Counted from the stretch's first letter, positions 11,175-23,221 are shown. The stretch: 64,000 nucleotides of DNA from Apostichopus japonicus (GCF_037975245.1 NC_092564.1:29441484-29505483), one strand, 5' to 3'. The notes: generated from the sequence alone by a model not told the origin. Numbers and translations: made by a program.

Positions 11175-11795
11175 TCATGAAAGGAAAGCTGGGATGCTCC
11201 TGAGGGTCTTTGTAAGTTTGATGAGCTCAGCTTGTGCCCGCAGGCGTCCACAGGATTCTGTATCAAATCGTTTGGAGAAGAGGCTTATAAACACAAACAT
11301 CCGTTTTCCTGATAGTGTTACAATGCTTCTATTGTACCTCATACATATTGTACATAATGCTTTAGCCTGTTTGCTATCAAGGTGCTTTGCAGAATCCAGG
11401 CATTGGTTATATCCACCATAGAGAAGTTGACATCTTTTTGTTCATTAAAGAGCAAATAATCAAATAGCCAAGTTTGGTCCAGTTTTGTTGACAGACAAAA
11501 AAATTTTGTTGGATAGGAACAAATGAAGTATTATTGCCCAGACAGACAGTTGGCTCAAATATTTGCCTGCTGAAGGAGAAGTGCATTTCTGTGCTTGTTC
11601 TGTAATGGCAGTATTTAGCTCTTTTGTCCCTTGACAGAGAGATGGAAGACAAAATGCTTCAATTGAGAAGGATTCAAAGGTTTCATCAAAAGGACGAAAT
11701 TTCAAACCAGATTTAAGCTAAAAACGACTCTTTAGTGAGTCTTGTATTTTTGAAGCATAAATGCCAAACGGATGGTTTCTTCGGCAAATCATGTA
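11175..11795 (-). pseudogene. Decayed protein-coding remnant, one frame with several stops
   Basis: One minus-strand frame reads protein-like sequence over about 200 codons: ICRRNHPFGIYASKIQDSLK, a TAG, KFRPFDETFESFSIEAFCLP, QCLDSAKHLDSKQAKALC, MFVFISLFSKRFDTESC, RLRAQAELIKLTKTLRSIP, then a TGA at 11175-11177. Three stops cluster near 11430-11460. Good codon variety and cysteine spacing argue for former coding sequence. It could be an old transposon ORF, a retropseudogene, or exons separated by small introns; an acceptor-like tttttag lies just before the second block near 11720. The family is not recognised. Confidence 0.4.
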
Positions 11796-12032
11796 CGATT
11801 TTGTCGTCCTCTTATATGAAATTGTTGAGTTTCATTCTTCGGATGGCATATACAAGATGACAAATATAAGAATCTCCTTAGTAGTGTTAGGACCAGCAGA
11901 GCAAAGTCGGCAACGAGAAACGACAAAGGAGGAATAAGAGAGATTAAAAGAGTCGCTCGTAAGACTTGTGTTCGATAATGTAGCAACAAACTGCATTCAA
12001 ACGCTTTACCGTATGCTAATTATTCGTGACAG

Positions 12033-12197
12033 ATACATGCCGTAGGCCTGGATAATGTCATCCACCTACCGGATGAAGTCAGAGACAAGGTCGGCGAAGC
12101 GACTGCCAAGGACGCAGGTGGGGTCAGTGAGACAGGACACAAACTGAAGGTCGGTAAACTGGAGTTTGAAGCCATGATGAGACATTTGGACAATATG
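12033..12197 (+). CDS. ADD1-like: Adducin exon: head-to-neck junction
   Basis: This 55-codon exon (165 bp, phase 0 at both ends, acceptor cgtgacag, donor ATG/GTAAGA) continues directly from AACEIQ. It reads IHAVGLDNVIHLPDEV, then KLKVGKLEFEAMMRHLDNM, matching the conserved adducin segment where the neck begins (LEFEALMRMLDN in vertebrates). It is intact. Confidence 0.92.
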
Positions 12198-12568
12198 GTA
12201 AGATTTCAAAATGCAAAAATTCCAACTCACTTGGCCTGCAACGTCTGTGCAGCAGACCAACTAGCCTTATTTGCATTTAAAGATCTGGGCAAACATAGCA
12301 AGCATTTACTATGCTAATTGCCAACCGATGGCGTCGCTAGTTAACGTATGAGGTTTTTGATCATATGTGTACCAAGCTAATACGCTTTATTAAGTGAGAT
12401 AATTCAGTGAGAAGTGAGTTGTAGGAAGTCAGTGTGGATAAGCAGGTAGCTTCGTTCAGTCAAAGTAAACAGCTGTGACGTATCAGGATGGTTGGATACA
12501 CCATTCGATTTGATTTGTGTCTTACTTGAAACTCTAATTGTTACAGCTTGATACTCTCTTAGATTCAC

Positions 12569-12570
<2 letters not shown>

Positions 12571-12638
<68 letters not shown>
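12571..12638. repeat. (AT)n microsatellite
   Basis: An uninterrupted TA/AT dinucleotide run lies in an adducin intron; the rest of 12198-13045 holds nothing I can support. Confidence 0.95.
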
Positions 12639-12641
<3 letters not shown>

Positions 12642-13045
12642 TTGGCAAGCTCTTGACTTAATAATCAGAATGGTTTCATACGCTATTGAACATAATCGAT
12701 ACTTTATCGGTTTGGGGAACTTCATGAAGCTCCCCCATGTGATCTGTTGCACACCCCACCCATTTTGAAAATATTTTCAAGATCACCTGCATCCAAAATT
12801 GTGCAATATTTCATGGAAATGGCATAGAAACGGAATGTTCCAATTAGTTTGTCCTGAATGCACCAAAGACAGCGAATGTGTGAGATTTTCAAAGAGATAC
12901 TTGTGGAAGACTTGATATGTAATCATTTCATAAGTAAAACAGCAAAGATGGAGGAATGTTGTGCTGCTGATGTTAGATGTAAGAGTGACTTAGATCTGCA
13001 ACCAGCACAAAAATTTGATCACAGGAACTTTTTAATTTGTTACAG

Positions 13046-13337
13046 GGTTACATAACAGGCAACGTGTACGGCCAGCCGTTTGTGAGACACGAACTGAAGC
13101 CCAAGAGCGACGTCGCCTACCCAGCCGCCTCCACCAACTTCATCTACATCTACGACAACGAATTTGAGAAGAGCAGATACGAGTCACCGATCAAGATGTT
13201 GAACAGGAGGCAGGCAGAGGAGAAGACGAAATGGCTGAACACGCCAAACACATACTCCAAGGTGAAGGTAGCCCAAGAGTACGCCAACTGGGGAGAGGAA
13301 GGGGAAGACGAGGGCTACAAGACAAAGATACACCTGA
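13046..13337 (+). CDS. ADD1-like: Adducin exon: neck/oligomerisation region
   Basis: The exon follows acceptor tgttacag and reads GYITGNVYGQPFVRHELKPK, SDVAYPAAST, then EEKTKWLNTPNTYSKVKVA, the most diagnostic adducin motif (TRWLNTPNTY in vertebrates). It ends IHL with a phase-1 donor (CTGA/GTAGTA), which joins to the acceptor at 14484 so that a Ser codon is completed. The acidic tail (GEEGEDEGYKTK) is not found in vertebrate paralogues that I recall. The next in-frame stop lies 16 bp downstream at 13352-13354, so a truncated product ending there is possible if the intron is retained. Confidence 0.92.
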
Positions 13338-13722
13338 GTAGTAGTGACATGTAATTGGTGGTAGGCACATCATCTGTTTGACAGAATCACCCGACACAAT
13401 CCTTAATTTTGGGCAATTTGGGGACTTTGACAATTCAAGACATCAAAGAGGCACTTGCCAAGGTGATGAAAATGTTTTGATTTTAGCACTTTCCAGAAAC
13501 AAAAAAATATAAATCTAAAATGTCCTACAGATGGAATTATCAGAAGTTAGTCATCCTTTGTTTGTTTGCTATTTATTTAGCAAATTTTTGATCTTTTCAG
13601 AGGGAGAACAAGGATAGAAGGGTTGTTGGGGGGAGGGGGAAGCGGGATTGTCACCATTCTGGACAATGTGATCCGGGGCGGTGATTTGTTTCAAATATTG
13701 ATGGGGTACATTTGCTTGGGTG

Positions 13723-14404
13723 CAGGTGCGTAGCAACTTTCATCCCCCAAATTGATCTCGCGCTTTGTGATATTTTGTATATTACTAACTAAACGGAGCG
13801 CCACCATCGGTTGGCAAGCAGCGTACAAGAAAATTTCTGGTTTTGATAGCCCCCAGATCACCGAAAATGGCACTTCTCAGGCTTGAAAATGACCAACCAG
13901 ATGTACACTTTTGCCTGAGAACCAAGTTTTTTCCAAATAGTTTTTTTTTTCATCCATTACCTATTTTAAGATTGACACCAGTCACACATCATGTTGGACC
14001 TCATTGCATCTCCTGTGGATCATTGCTTTTGTAGGTAATACTACGTAACGGCCCAAAATACCCGTCAGCCCCACTTTTCAAGGTTTTAAAGCCCATTATT
14101 TGTTCAGAATTTGAATAAAAAATTCACTTTAAACATGCCCATAATGTTGCACAAAATATCATCTATGGACAACCAATATATAGAAAAAAACCTTCAACCC
14201 CTAACAGACCTGTCAAAATTGCACGAGTAGAGGGAAGTATGATGAAGAATGTTGGTCAGGGAAGTTTCGAAAATTCAGACACAGTTAATGATATTAAAAC
14301 CTCTTATAACAGCTACTATAAAACTTCCATATCATAAAAAAAAATACAAAAAAAAAATTGAGGGGGGGAGCGGTCTCCCCCTTCGCCCCCTGGCTACGCT
14401 CCTG
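13723..14404. mobile_element. Non-autonomous DNA transposon (hAT-like MITE), no target duplication found
   Basis: The ends are inverted: CAGGTGCGTAGC at the left and the complement of CAGGAGCGTAGCC at the right. The interior contains GGAGCGCCACCATCGGTTGG and GCAGCGTAC, which recur in the elements at 41909-42247 and 42745-43610, so the three belong to one family. It lies in the adducin intron just before the next exon. Confidence 0.6.
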
Positions 14405-14484
14405 CGGTTAGAAATCTTGTAGGAAACAGGCCAAATGGAAACCCAGTAACTCTTCTCTCTGGTTACATTTTTCACAGTGGGTAG

Positions 14485-14587
14485 GTGACAAGGACCCCAA
14501 GAGTGGTGATGCAGTCGCTATCACCGATCCACAACAGTTTGCAAGACAGGGACAAGGTCATAAGGAGTACAAGAAGAAGGCTAAACT
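14485..14587 (+). CDS. ADD1-like: Adducin exon: neck-tail linker
   Basis: The exon uses acceptor gggtag and donor ACT/GTACGT. It starts at phase 1 and ends at phase 2, and both neighbours fit. It reads DKDPKSGDAVAITDPQQF, then HKEYKKKAK, corresponding to the vertebrate segment containing IENPNQFVPL. A competing acceptor 10 bp upstream (ttcacag) would break the frame. Confidence 0.8.
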
Positions 14588-15435
14588 GTACGTTGATGAC
14601 GTTATACACTGTTAATTCTAATTGATTGTTTTATTTTTGTTATTTGTCACCACTTTCTCCTTCCTCTGACTTCTTTCCCATTTTTTCGCCTTTCCCCTAA
14701 TTCGGTCTTCGGAGGAGTGAATGATGTATCTGGTATGTTATAGAAAAAGTGGTAAAAAAAAAAAGATAATGTAAAAGTGTATCAGTGGGTGTTGCCCTGG
14801 ATTCGTTGAAGCGGACTCCGCACGTAGGTAGGGTTCTCCCCTTGGAGGGAGCGGACTCCCCATTTAGGGAGCCATTTCCACATGTAGGGAGGGTTCACCC
14901 AAGAAAGTTTTTTAAGATGTGGTATTTACTACTTTTGTATTTTTATGGTAGGTTGAAGCGGGTGGGTGTATATTTCCTCACGCCCCCGACCCCCTTCCCA
15001 CCCAGGATCATTTTACACACAGCAGACCCTTAGCCAGCCTCAAAAATTTGCTGTGAGAACTTTAAACATTCTTAAATCTCTCCTCCTTAGTATCACTATT
15101 CAATGTCCTCTTAGTGTTATGTTATGTGTCTTCTTAGTGCTATGTTATGTGTTCTGTCATTCTGACATCTTTGATAGATGTCCCAAAGAGTGTCTGCCGG
15201 TGAAGTTTCCGTAACCATATTACCCAGAAATGAAAATTTGATGAGGTCACACCTGCATCCAACAGAACGAGGCATTTAGCACTCATGCCACATGCTCCTT
15301 GCAGCTGGTGCCAGGACCGCGGTGGCAAAAGGCATGAATTTTTAATGCCTCATCCTTAATGGCAGAGAGACTATGAATAGAAGTGTTATAATGTTACCAA
15401 CGAGGATGTTGTCTACTCTTTGAATTTCAGATTAG

Positions 15436-15491
15436 GCAAGAGCGTTTTGGGGATAAGACACACCCTGGACCCATCTCTGAAGTTCTGGCAG
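15436..15491 (+). CDS. ADD1-like: Adducin exon: short tail exon
   Basis: The phase-2 start (acceptor cagattag) completes a Leu codon with the previous exon and gives QERFGDKTHPGPISEVLA. This matches the adducin IREQN...GPQSQLLAS segment. The exon ends in phase 1 (GCAG/GTATAA). An acceptor five bases upstream (tttcag) would shift the frame. No later adducin exon, including the basic MARCKS-like C-terminus, is visible in the window. Confidence 0.75.
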
Positions 15492-15852
15492 GTATAACTT
15501 ATGGAGATGCTTGCAGAACACAGGTGCGTTGGAATTTTCCTTGTCTCTGGCCCGCCTACCTTCCATTCTTCTCCCCACCCCCCACCCCCTCTGCATTTAT
15601 CTATTAAGTCCACATTCTTAAAGGATATCTCTTGTTTTAGATTATGAAGAGCAGAGCCACCCTCCTATTTCTGTTTATAGATTGTTTATGATTTGCATAC
15701 TAGTATAAAGTATACCGACTAAGTTCAGTAGTATGTCAGCTGATAAGGCTTTTTGTTTCATGGACAAGACCGTAATAAGTTGGTGTAGGGTTACATAGCA
15801 GTTGTACGGGTATGCTACTGTAGACAAGGACAGAATAAAGCGCCCTCGCTAC

Positions 15853-15954
15853 CTGTTGTGTTCTAACGCGTCTCATACCAGCACAACAGTGTCCTGTTTC
15901 ATTGAAGCTTTTACACTGGTTCGAGAGTAAACCACTTGTATCAGCCCGATGACC
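15853..15954 (-). CDS. Candidate exon of an antisense secreted Cys-containing protein
   Basis: The segment is exactly 34 codons between an acceptor (attattagag) and a donor (CAACAG/GTAGCG), phase 0 at both ends. It reads LLSNQCKSFNETGHCCAG and then MRRVRTQQ, with a CX8CC cysteine pattern and an NET glycosylation sequon. A weaker possible next exon at 15253-15304 (LQGACGMSAKCLVLLDA) is also phase compatible. The family is not recognised. Confidence 0.3.
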
Positions 15955-16203
15955 CTCTAATAATATTGTAAACATTGATCAAGATCTAATAATATGGTAA
16001 AGTTTGATCAAGGTACCAGTTTACTTAAGAATAGAAAGTCTTTTTTTTCTGTCTGTAGTTAGGTAATAGCTTGGCTGGCCTATCCCCCAATCCCAACACT
16101 TATTTTTATGTTATTTGATTAAGCATTATCTTGACCGCACCTACCAATGGGCTGCCAAAGACTTAAGTATCCTTGCTTAGAAAAATTGTAAAAATCTTCA
16201 TCA

Positions 16204-16421
16204 TTAATCCAAAACAAGCACTAAGTAATAGAAAGAGAGAAAATAAAAGGAAGGGGGGGGGGGCAATTTTGTTTTATCAATGTGCCTGGTGTGACAGTCG
16301 TTAGGATACGATTCATGTGTACTTATTAAAGTGCGGTGAAAATGACGGATGGTCTCCACATTCCTGCCGTTAGGTTCTATGTAAGTAATATCAGTGAATG
16401 TACCACAAGAAAGTACATGAG
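16204..16421 (-). CDS. Candidate exon 2 of a secreted protein (antisense)
   Basis: An excellent acceptor (cttttccctgtag) begins this segment. Its phase fits the signal-peptide exon at 17698-17881, giving THVLSCGTFTDITYIEPNG, then ETIRHFHRTLISTHESYPND and CHTRH. The frame runs to a stop at 16204 through a proline and hydrophobic stretch encoded by a poly-C tract, so the true exon end probably lies earlier at a donor that I could not fix. The family is unknown. Confidence 0.3.
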
Positions 16422-17697
16422 CTACAGGGAAAAGTTGAGATATTAGCCCTCCTCCCACCACCCCTGCACTCCACCCAGTAAAATGTGTGGGTAAATTGAC
16501 ACTGAAGCTAGTAATTGGACATGCCACTGGAGTTGCACTTCATGTTAAAATCAATAGGTTGAACAAACTTCCATTGATAAGATCGAATTAATTGATCAAT
16601 CTCAACTTACTGAAGCCAGCTTACTCGGAAACAAATATCTTTCAGTTATGGCTTGTTTTGATATTCTTCATTAATGATTACACAAAGTGATTGGTTTTAA
16701 GTGTAGAAATCATGTCACCTTTTATGTGAGTCATAAATCAATGCTTTGCTTTACTTTTGTTGGTGAACTCGGTTTGATCAGTGCTGTTCTACCCAACCTC
16801 TACCCCCACCTATCCCCACCCCCCAAATTGCAGTTGTTTTCGGATCGGTTTGACTAGACTCACATGTTTGAAAGACTTGCCTGCAGCTTTTGTTTACTTT
16901 TCAATTGAGTGTTTTGTTTTGAATTTATTTTTGAAGTGATATTGGTTTCGTAAGCTTCACTTTCACCCTTTTTTGCATGAAAAAATGTTTTTATGGTAAT
17001 GTGTGTATCTTTGCTGAACATCAGAAAGAAAAAAAATACAAGAAGATAATTTCATAATGAAACTATAGTTTAGAGAATTAATACCCAGGAGATTCTCAAA
17101 GAATATTATTTTAGATTTGCCAGATTTTCTGAAAACATCGGTGCTGATCCTGCCAGACTCTATGTTTATTGTTCAGTTAAAGTAGCATTCAGCTTGAAAA
17201 ATCTCAATAAAACACCAAACCATGTATTCCATATCAAATACGAACATAATCGATGTGCAAATGATAGAAATTACACAAAGAGGAAGTTTTAACCTCCGAC
17301 TATGTCCATATTAGCTGTTAGCGTTAGTCTTTACCATGTTTTTACTGTTTCTAGTTTTAGTGTTTGACTAACAAACAGTTTAAAACAAAAAAAATGGGGA
17401 AAAAAGTGCTCCTTTAATCTAAATTGCCTGCATGGAATATAGCTCCACTTTTAGTCAAATTACAGTAGTGCATGTCACCTTTAAACCCTGTCATTCTTCA
17501 ATCTCCTTAAACTAGATCCCCCAAAATTGCTTGACTTTCTCTCCAAACTACGATGTTGCCTCGACCAAAAAGAGGGGAGAAAGGAGAAACTGTTTTCTTT
17601 CTTAATTCAGCCATCTTTTTGGGCATTTGCTACAATGATGTGATTTTGCTGTGACGTTGTCACAACTTGTCACAACGTGTCACAAGTCTGTATTTAC

Positions 17698-17881
17698 TCT
17701 GTCGTTGTTGTTGATGTTGTTGCAAGTTTTGGTTTCCTTCCCCACTCGGTCGACCAGGATGCGCCACTGTCGGATTCTCGTGACGGTATGTAACCAGGCC
17801 AACAGGAATAGGAAATAAATTTAATAACAAAACAAGGACAATAGCGCATCTTGGGAATAAAAGCAACCGAAATATCATCAT
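17698..17881 (-). CDS. Candidate signal-peptide exon
   Basis: ATG at 17881 opens a frame with a textbook signal sequence: MMIFRLLLFPRC, then a hydrophobic core AIVLVLLLNLF ending near PIPVG. A polar Gln-rich segment follows. A donor (A/GTAAAT) after 61 codons plus one base matches the phase of the exon at 16421. Seen: signal-like N-terminus and compatible splice sites. Inferred: a secreted protein gene antisense to the adducin locus. Random hydrophobic frames are common in AT-rich DNA, hence the low score. Confidence 0.33.
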
Positions 17882-19261
17882 TTTGTCACGGTGGATTTAT
17901 ATTGCAGACTTGAGGTTTCTGTATTATCTATGAGGACATTATTAGAACAAACATCAGTAGCAACTGAAGTTCTCTCTCACCCTGTTTACTTCATCCATTT
18001 TCATTTTCTTGGTGGTGAAGGGTGATGGGTGTGGGGAAGTGGGGGGTTAAATGCCACCCTGAATATTTAAAATATGCAAAATTCTTAAAACCACAGAAAG
18101 ATCAAATGTAAGAGAGGATCAAGATGTCTTACTTGACTTTTCATATAGCAGAAGGGACAGAGGTGATCAGGCTAATTAGCCATGTGAAGTTGCACCTCTT
18201 TGGGCGTGGGTCGGAGGGGGAGAAATACACCAAGGGTTTCGTACAGAAATATTGCATAATATTGCCTTCACCTGGTGGTAATTAGAATTGAATGAAAAGT
18301 GTAGTACGTTAAATGCTACTTCACAAAATTGATTGATCTTTTAGCTATCAATGCAGTCTTCGTCTCTGGAATGCTCTCTCAACCGATTCTCCATTCAGTG
18401 ATAAAAGGACATCTGGATTCAACTTTAAGTCTCTGCTTGTTTGTTTGTTTCTGTCCTCTCTAAATATGAAAGTCTCAATATCTGTCCCATCCATGTTTTG
18501 CCATGCCAAGCATCATATATTTACAGACTAATTGCACCCATTTCGACAGTGCTGAAGTAAAACTCTTTAAAGTGTTTTTAGGGAACTATCTAGTAGCTAC
18601 TTGACCCGACTGTCAACTTATTTTCTATGGTATCAATTTTTCTTTAAATCCATTCGGATATGGGTATTTTGAGTTTTTCATACGACGTAAACACAAACAA
18701 AAATGTTGGTCATGAATAGCACACAGCTCCTCTGTTTTTACTTACATTTCAAAACTGAGTAAATTGGTTGGTTTTATAACTTGCCTCGTAGTTGTGTTCT
18801 GATGAATATCCTTCATTGTTTGTACTTACTTTCATGTGATATTTAGGTATAAAGCCCCATTATGCTTTCCATTATAAACACGAACAAACTGTTCCCTAAC
18901 CCTAGTTTGGTACCATTGTGTAGTTAATAAGCAGACAATCTTGTAGGTGCATTGTTTGCCAAATATTTTGGCTGAATCTCAGAGAACGAGCGAGAATAGA
19001 AACCTCCAAAACATTATTATTCAGACCGTCCAGATGGAATGCATAGTGAGACTTTAACATCAAAGGACAAGATGTACAGTTACCTTTGAGTTAATGTTAT
19101 ATATTCTTTGATGGTATGATATTCCTTTTATTACCCTTATATTTCTTACATCATGGTGAAGCGTGTAAAACCTACCTTTATAATCCCCACCGGTTTCATA
19201 CACAGTGTATCAAAGACTGGAACAGTATGAACTATCTTTTTAACTGTTTCCATTCATTTAG
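17882..19261. other. No gene identified
   Basis: This is AT-rich sequence with no supported exon. A fragment near 18350-18420 reads LRLWNAL, reminiscent of the C-terminal tail of LINE ORF2 proteins, but is too short to call. Confidence 0.4.
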
Positions 19262-19436
19262 AAGATAGTGTGCTTAACAGGTCCCATTGGCCCCAGTAAG
19301 CTTTTGCCGCCCTATCTAACCCACTAATCTGCTCCCAGGGAGGACGAGAACCACTCTCCTTCCAATTCAACACTGGCCCAATATTACTATCCTTTAGTTG
19401 GTACCCCCTGAGCTGCTCCTTGGTACAGCTCTCAAC

Positions 19437-21700
19437 CTAATTAGAGTCCGCCGTAACTATGTTACAAAACCCTGGGGTCTCTTTCGGAGGGTTGGCAGGC
19501 AATGCTCCGGAATGCACCATGGGGGGATCACTTCTCGACAAAGCGTCTGCATTGGCATGCACTCTGCCAGGCCTAGTTTCTATCTGAAAATCATATGTGC
19601 CCAGCACTTCCAGCCACCTAGCTACCTGACCCTCGGGGGATTTAAAGTTATACAACCAACGGAGGGAGCCATGATCCGTGCGTAACAAAAATTTCCTGCC
19701 ATAAAGGTAGTGGCGGAAATTCTTAATAAAAGTTACAACAGCAAGAAGCTCTCTACGTGTTATGGAATACTTCTTTTCACTACTGCTTAGCGTAAGACTG
19801 GCATAGGCCGCAGGATGTTCTTCACCCCGAATGGTCTGAGACAACACAGCCCCTATTGCTGTATTGCTAGCATCAGTATCAAGGATAAACATCTGACTAA
19901 AATTTGGGTAGGCTAATGCGGGAGCTGTCATCAGTTTAGATTTCAGAGTCTGAAATCGTTCTTCACACTCCTCAGACCACAGAAACCTTTGGCCTTTCTT
20001 TGTTAGTGCATGTAGGGGACTGGCAATTTCTGCAAAGTTCCTAATAAATTTCCTGTAATAGGAACACAGTCCCAGAAATCCCCTTAGTTGCTTCAGTACG
20101 TGTTGTGGGAGGGGGCCAATCTGTGATTGCTTCGATCTTACTGGGATCGGTACCCACCCCGTGATCAGAGACAATGTGACCTAAATACTTGACTTCCTTT
20201 TTGAGCAAGTCACACTTGGAAGGCTTAAGCTTCAACCCTGCCCCCTTAATGGGTCGAAAACTTCTCCTAGGCGTACTAAATGCTCCTCTATCGTGGTGGC
20301 ATATATTATGATATCATCGATATATATAAGACATATTTGCCAATGTAACTCACGAAGTACCTGCTCCATTAATCTCTGAAAAGTGGCAGGGGCGTTGCAC
20401 AATCCAAAAGGTAACACATTAAACTCATAAAGACCACTACCCATTGAGAAGGCTGTCTTCTCCCTGTCTCTACGGTCCATTTCGACTTGCCAGTACCCAC
20501 TTTTTAGATCAAGGGTAGAAAACCACTTAGCCCCTGACAATGCATCTAAGCTATCATCTATCCTAGGCAATGGAAAGGCATCTTTATTAGTAACGTCATT
20601 TTACCTACGATAGTCTATACAAAACCACAAAGAGCCATCTTTCTTTTTCACTAGTACCACTGGGGAGGACCACGCACTCTTAGAAGGAGAAATGACGCCT
20701 TGCGTCAACATCTCATTCACTTCGGCCTGTGCTTCTACCTGTTTATGAAAGGGGAGTCTCCTAGAGAGCTGTCGGATTGGGGTTGCATCACCCGTATCAA
20801 TGCAATGCTTAACCAACCCAATCCTTCCTAAGGGGTCACCTTCGCAAGAGAACACACTACGGTCATCCTGCAAAAACTGCCTCAAACGAATACGCTCACA
20901 ATCGGGTACACCCTCCCCACTTCGATGGAGCAAATCTTCCATCTCGGCCGGTAACCCACTGGTATAATTGTTCTCTACCTCATCTACCTCCACAACGTTG
21001 GCAATGGGGGAAACTATGCCTACATGGGTACCTTTGTACAATGTTACAGGATTCGAAGTACCATTTAATAGTCTAATAGGGACAGTCCTTCTAGAAGTAT
21101 CAACTAAAGCAAGTCCAACCATAACATGGCGGCTTTCAGGCACTCCAGGTTTAGTTTCCAGTAGGCCTGGCCCATTCAGCTTCCCCGGGGGCACTCCATA
21201 CATCAATTCTAACACCCCTGACACCATAATCTCGCTCTCTGCAGGGATAAAGACTGTCTCAACCAGTGCTACCCTAACTGGCTGATCCAGCGGAGTCTCA
21301 CAAAGAGGAACAGCTAAGCGGGTCCTACCAACAAACAATAGGGGTTCACCTCCCAATGTATCAAACATTCATGTTCTCAAAAGTCAATTCCAAGTAAACC
21401 AGGGGCAGTGATACCGCCAACTAGGACTTGCACTGGAATCTTCAGGGTGTGAAATTTGAAGGTTAAGTTACATTTACCTTTTACTTGGAGTGGCCTACCA
21501 TCAACATCGGCAAAACTGGCTCCCGTCTCAGTAAGTGGAGCCAAATTACCTGCAGAGCATAAATGCTCCCATGTCTGAACACTAATGATGGTAGTACCAG
21601 CGCCAGTATCTACTAAAAAAGCAATCTCGGTATTAGAGATACGTATATTTGCACATAAAGCTCCCCCTGACTTGACCTTCTCCCCATTTCCAAAACGTTG
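19437..21700 (-). pseudogene. Gypsy pol: protease, reverse transcriptase, RNase H (integrase missing)
   Basis: Reading down from 21700, the aspartic protease active site DTGAGTTI is at about 21600 and GLLGID follows near 21400. After a frame change comes the RT: SPSKSAWSSPVVLVKKKDGS at 20650-20700, a stop after IDYRR, LKSGYWQVEMD, LPFGLCNAPATFQRLM and the catalytic YIDD at about 20320. RNase H has FILDTDASNTAIGAVLSQ (about 19880), RRELLAV and RTDHGSLRWL. The enzymes copy the RNA into DNA. The chain ends after NADALSRSD and a short linker; the zinc-binding and DDE integrase domains are absent. At least three lesions prevent a continuous polyprotein. Confidence 0.9.
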
Positions 21701-21750
21701 CAGGGCTTCAATTTGCTCAGTCGAGGGGCACCCCTCATCCCCGACTGACT

Positions 21751-23054
21751 CTAGTTTCCCGATCCCTGTCTACTTGGCTTAGAGGGACAGTACCGGCTAA
21801 TGTGACCTAACTGCCCACACCTCCAACACTGCATGGGACCAGGCCCAGACCCAGTCAAAGGGGGTGGCGCTGGCGGACCTTGCTGAACAAATTGACTTAA
21901 CCTAGCATTGTCCTCCAAACCTTTTCCCAATTGTACTTCCAGCCTATCCAATCTTTCAGTAATTCCGCCAACCATATCCGATGATGCCGAAACAGTATAG
22001 ACAGAACGCCGGGGTTTCATCACTCCCTCTGCCTGGTCAATAGCCTCCACCTCAAGGGCAAGATGCAGAGTATTTTCTATTGTCTTGGGTCTACCCCTTC
22101 GAACAACAATCCTAGCCAAGGGTGTAGGAACCGGGGGGGAGGGGCAGAAGTATCATTCCGCCCCCCCCCACTTCGCAAGTCAGAAAACCCCTTTTCATTT
22201 CCAAATGAGAAAAAAATCTCATTTGGAGCATCAAATTGCATCTAAGGCCAGGTGAAAATACAAAATTAAGTTTACAAAACGGAGTGGGTGTTGAAGTGTG
22301 CTATATTGCACCAAATTGCATCTGAGACCACCTGGAAATGCAAAAAATTCCAAAGGGGAGGGGGTGTCCCCCTCCCCTTAAACCCCTCCCCCAGGCCGGC
22401 CATCAATCTTCAGCCCCCCCCCACTCAAAAGTACCTTCCTACGCCACTGATCCTAGCATCCCTGTCACGTAAAGCACCAAAAAAAGACTCTAGAGCTAAC
22501 TCGTCATGTGCTCGCATATCAAGGCCGGGATAAGCCTCTATCACTTCCCGACGGATTGAAGAGCACAGCCCAGGTAAGGTCTCACCCTCTGCCCGTACTC
22601 TAGATCTTAATTTTGCCCTTCTAGCGCTAGTCAGGGCTGCTGGAGCAAAAAATCTAGAAAGTGCGTTTACAGTGGTCTCATAACTACCACAGTCTGTAGA
22701 TGATAGTCCCATATATACCTCCTGGGGGTGCCCAGTTAACTTAGCTACCAGGATTTTTGATTTTTCTAATTCCGTCCACCCATTAATCTCCGCACAGACT
22801 GTAAAATGAGTCAGCTAATGATCCCACTTTCTTCTCCCATCATAACTATCTGGCATAATAATAGGTTTACGGAACGAGTCACCTAAGGCATTTGAATTAC
22901 GAACCCCTCTGCCTGGCGAAGTACCCCTATTATATAACCAATCCCTATCCCTGGTAAGATTAAATTGACGAACCTCAGCTTCTCTCTCCAGTGCCTCTAT
23001 CTCGGCAATAAGCCTCTCCACAGAGTCCCCCTCGCTCTCTCGTCGTGCAGCCAT
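21751..23054 (-). pseudogene. Gypsy gag, split by a MITE
   Basis: The frame starts MAARRESEGDSVERLIAEIE at 23054, has one stop after KWDH near 22815, and continues through capsid-like sequence (LSRFFAPAALTSARRAKLRS, ALRDRDARI) to 22450. The hAT MITE interrupts there, and gag resumes at 22116 (VVRRGRPKTIENTLHLALEV) and ends with one CCHC knuckle (CWRCGQLGHISRYC) near 21800. The structural protein packages element RNA. Confidence 0.88.
22117..22449. mobile_element. hAT-type MITE nested in gag, with 8-bp target duplication
   Basis: The 333-bp element has terminal inverted repeats CAAGGGTGTAGGAA and, reverse complemented, CAGTGGCGTAGGAA. It is flanked by a perfect 8-bp duplication ATCCTAGC (22109-22116 and 22450-22457). 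Eight-bp duplications are the hallmark of the hAT superfamily. A sister copy in inverse orientation is at 61266-61631. Confidence 0.93.
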
Positions 23055-23203
23055 CTCGCCTCCTTCCAGAAACCAGGCTTACTTAAAGGTAAAAGAAACT
23101 TGGTATGATATTAAATTTTCAAAATAAAAATAACTCGCAAATACCATGGGGCTCCAAAGCCCTGCCAGCAAACTTGAAATAGGGAGGTGGGGTGACAAAA
23201 ATA

Positions 23204-23221
23204 ATCCCACTTCTGACACCA
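23204..23221 (-). promoter_or_regulatory. Primer-binding site, probably tRNA-Leu
   Basis: Five bases inside the LTR end, the minus strand reads TGGTGTCAGAAGTGGGAT, complementary to a tRNA 3' end ...TGACACCA such as tRNA-Leu. This is the start site of minus-strand DNA synthesis in Gypsy elements. Confidence 0.8.

Noticed and set aside
18335-18480. LINE ORF2 C-terminal fragment (LRLWNAL)
   Set aside because: Seven residues are too few and the surroundings do not align with either LINE in the window.
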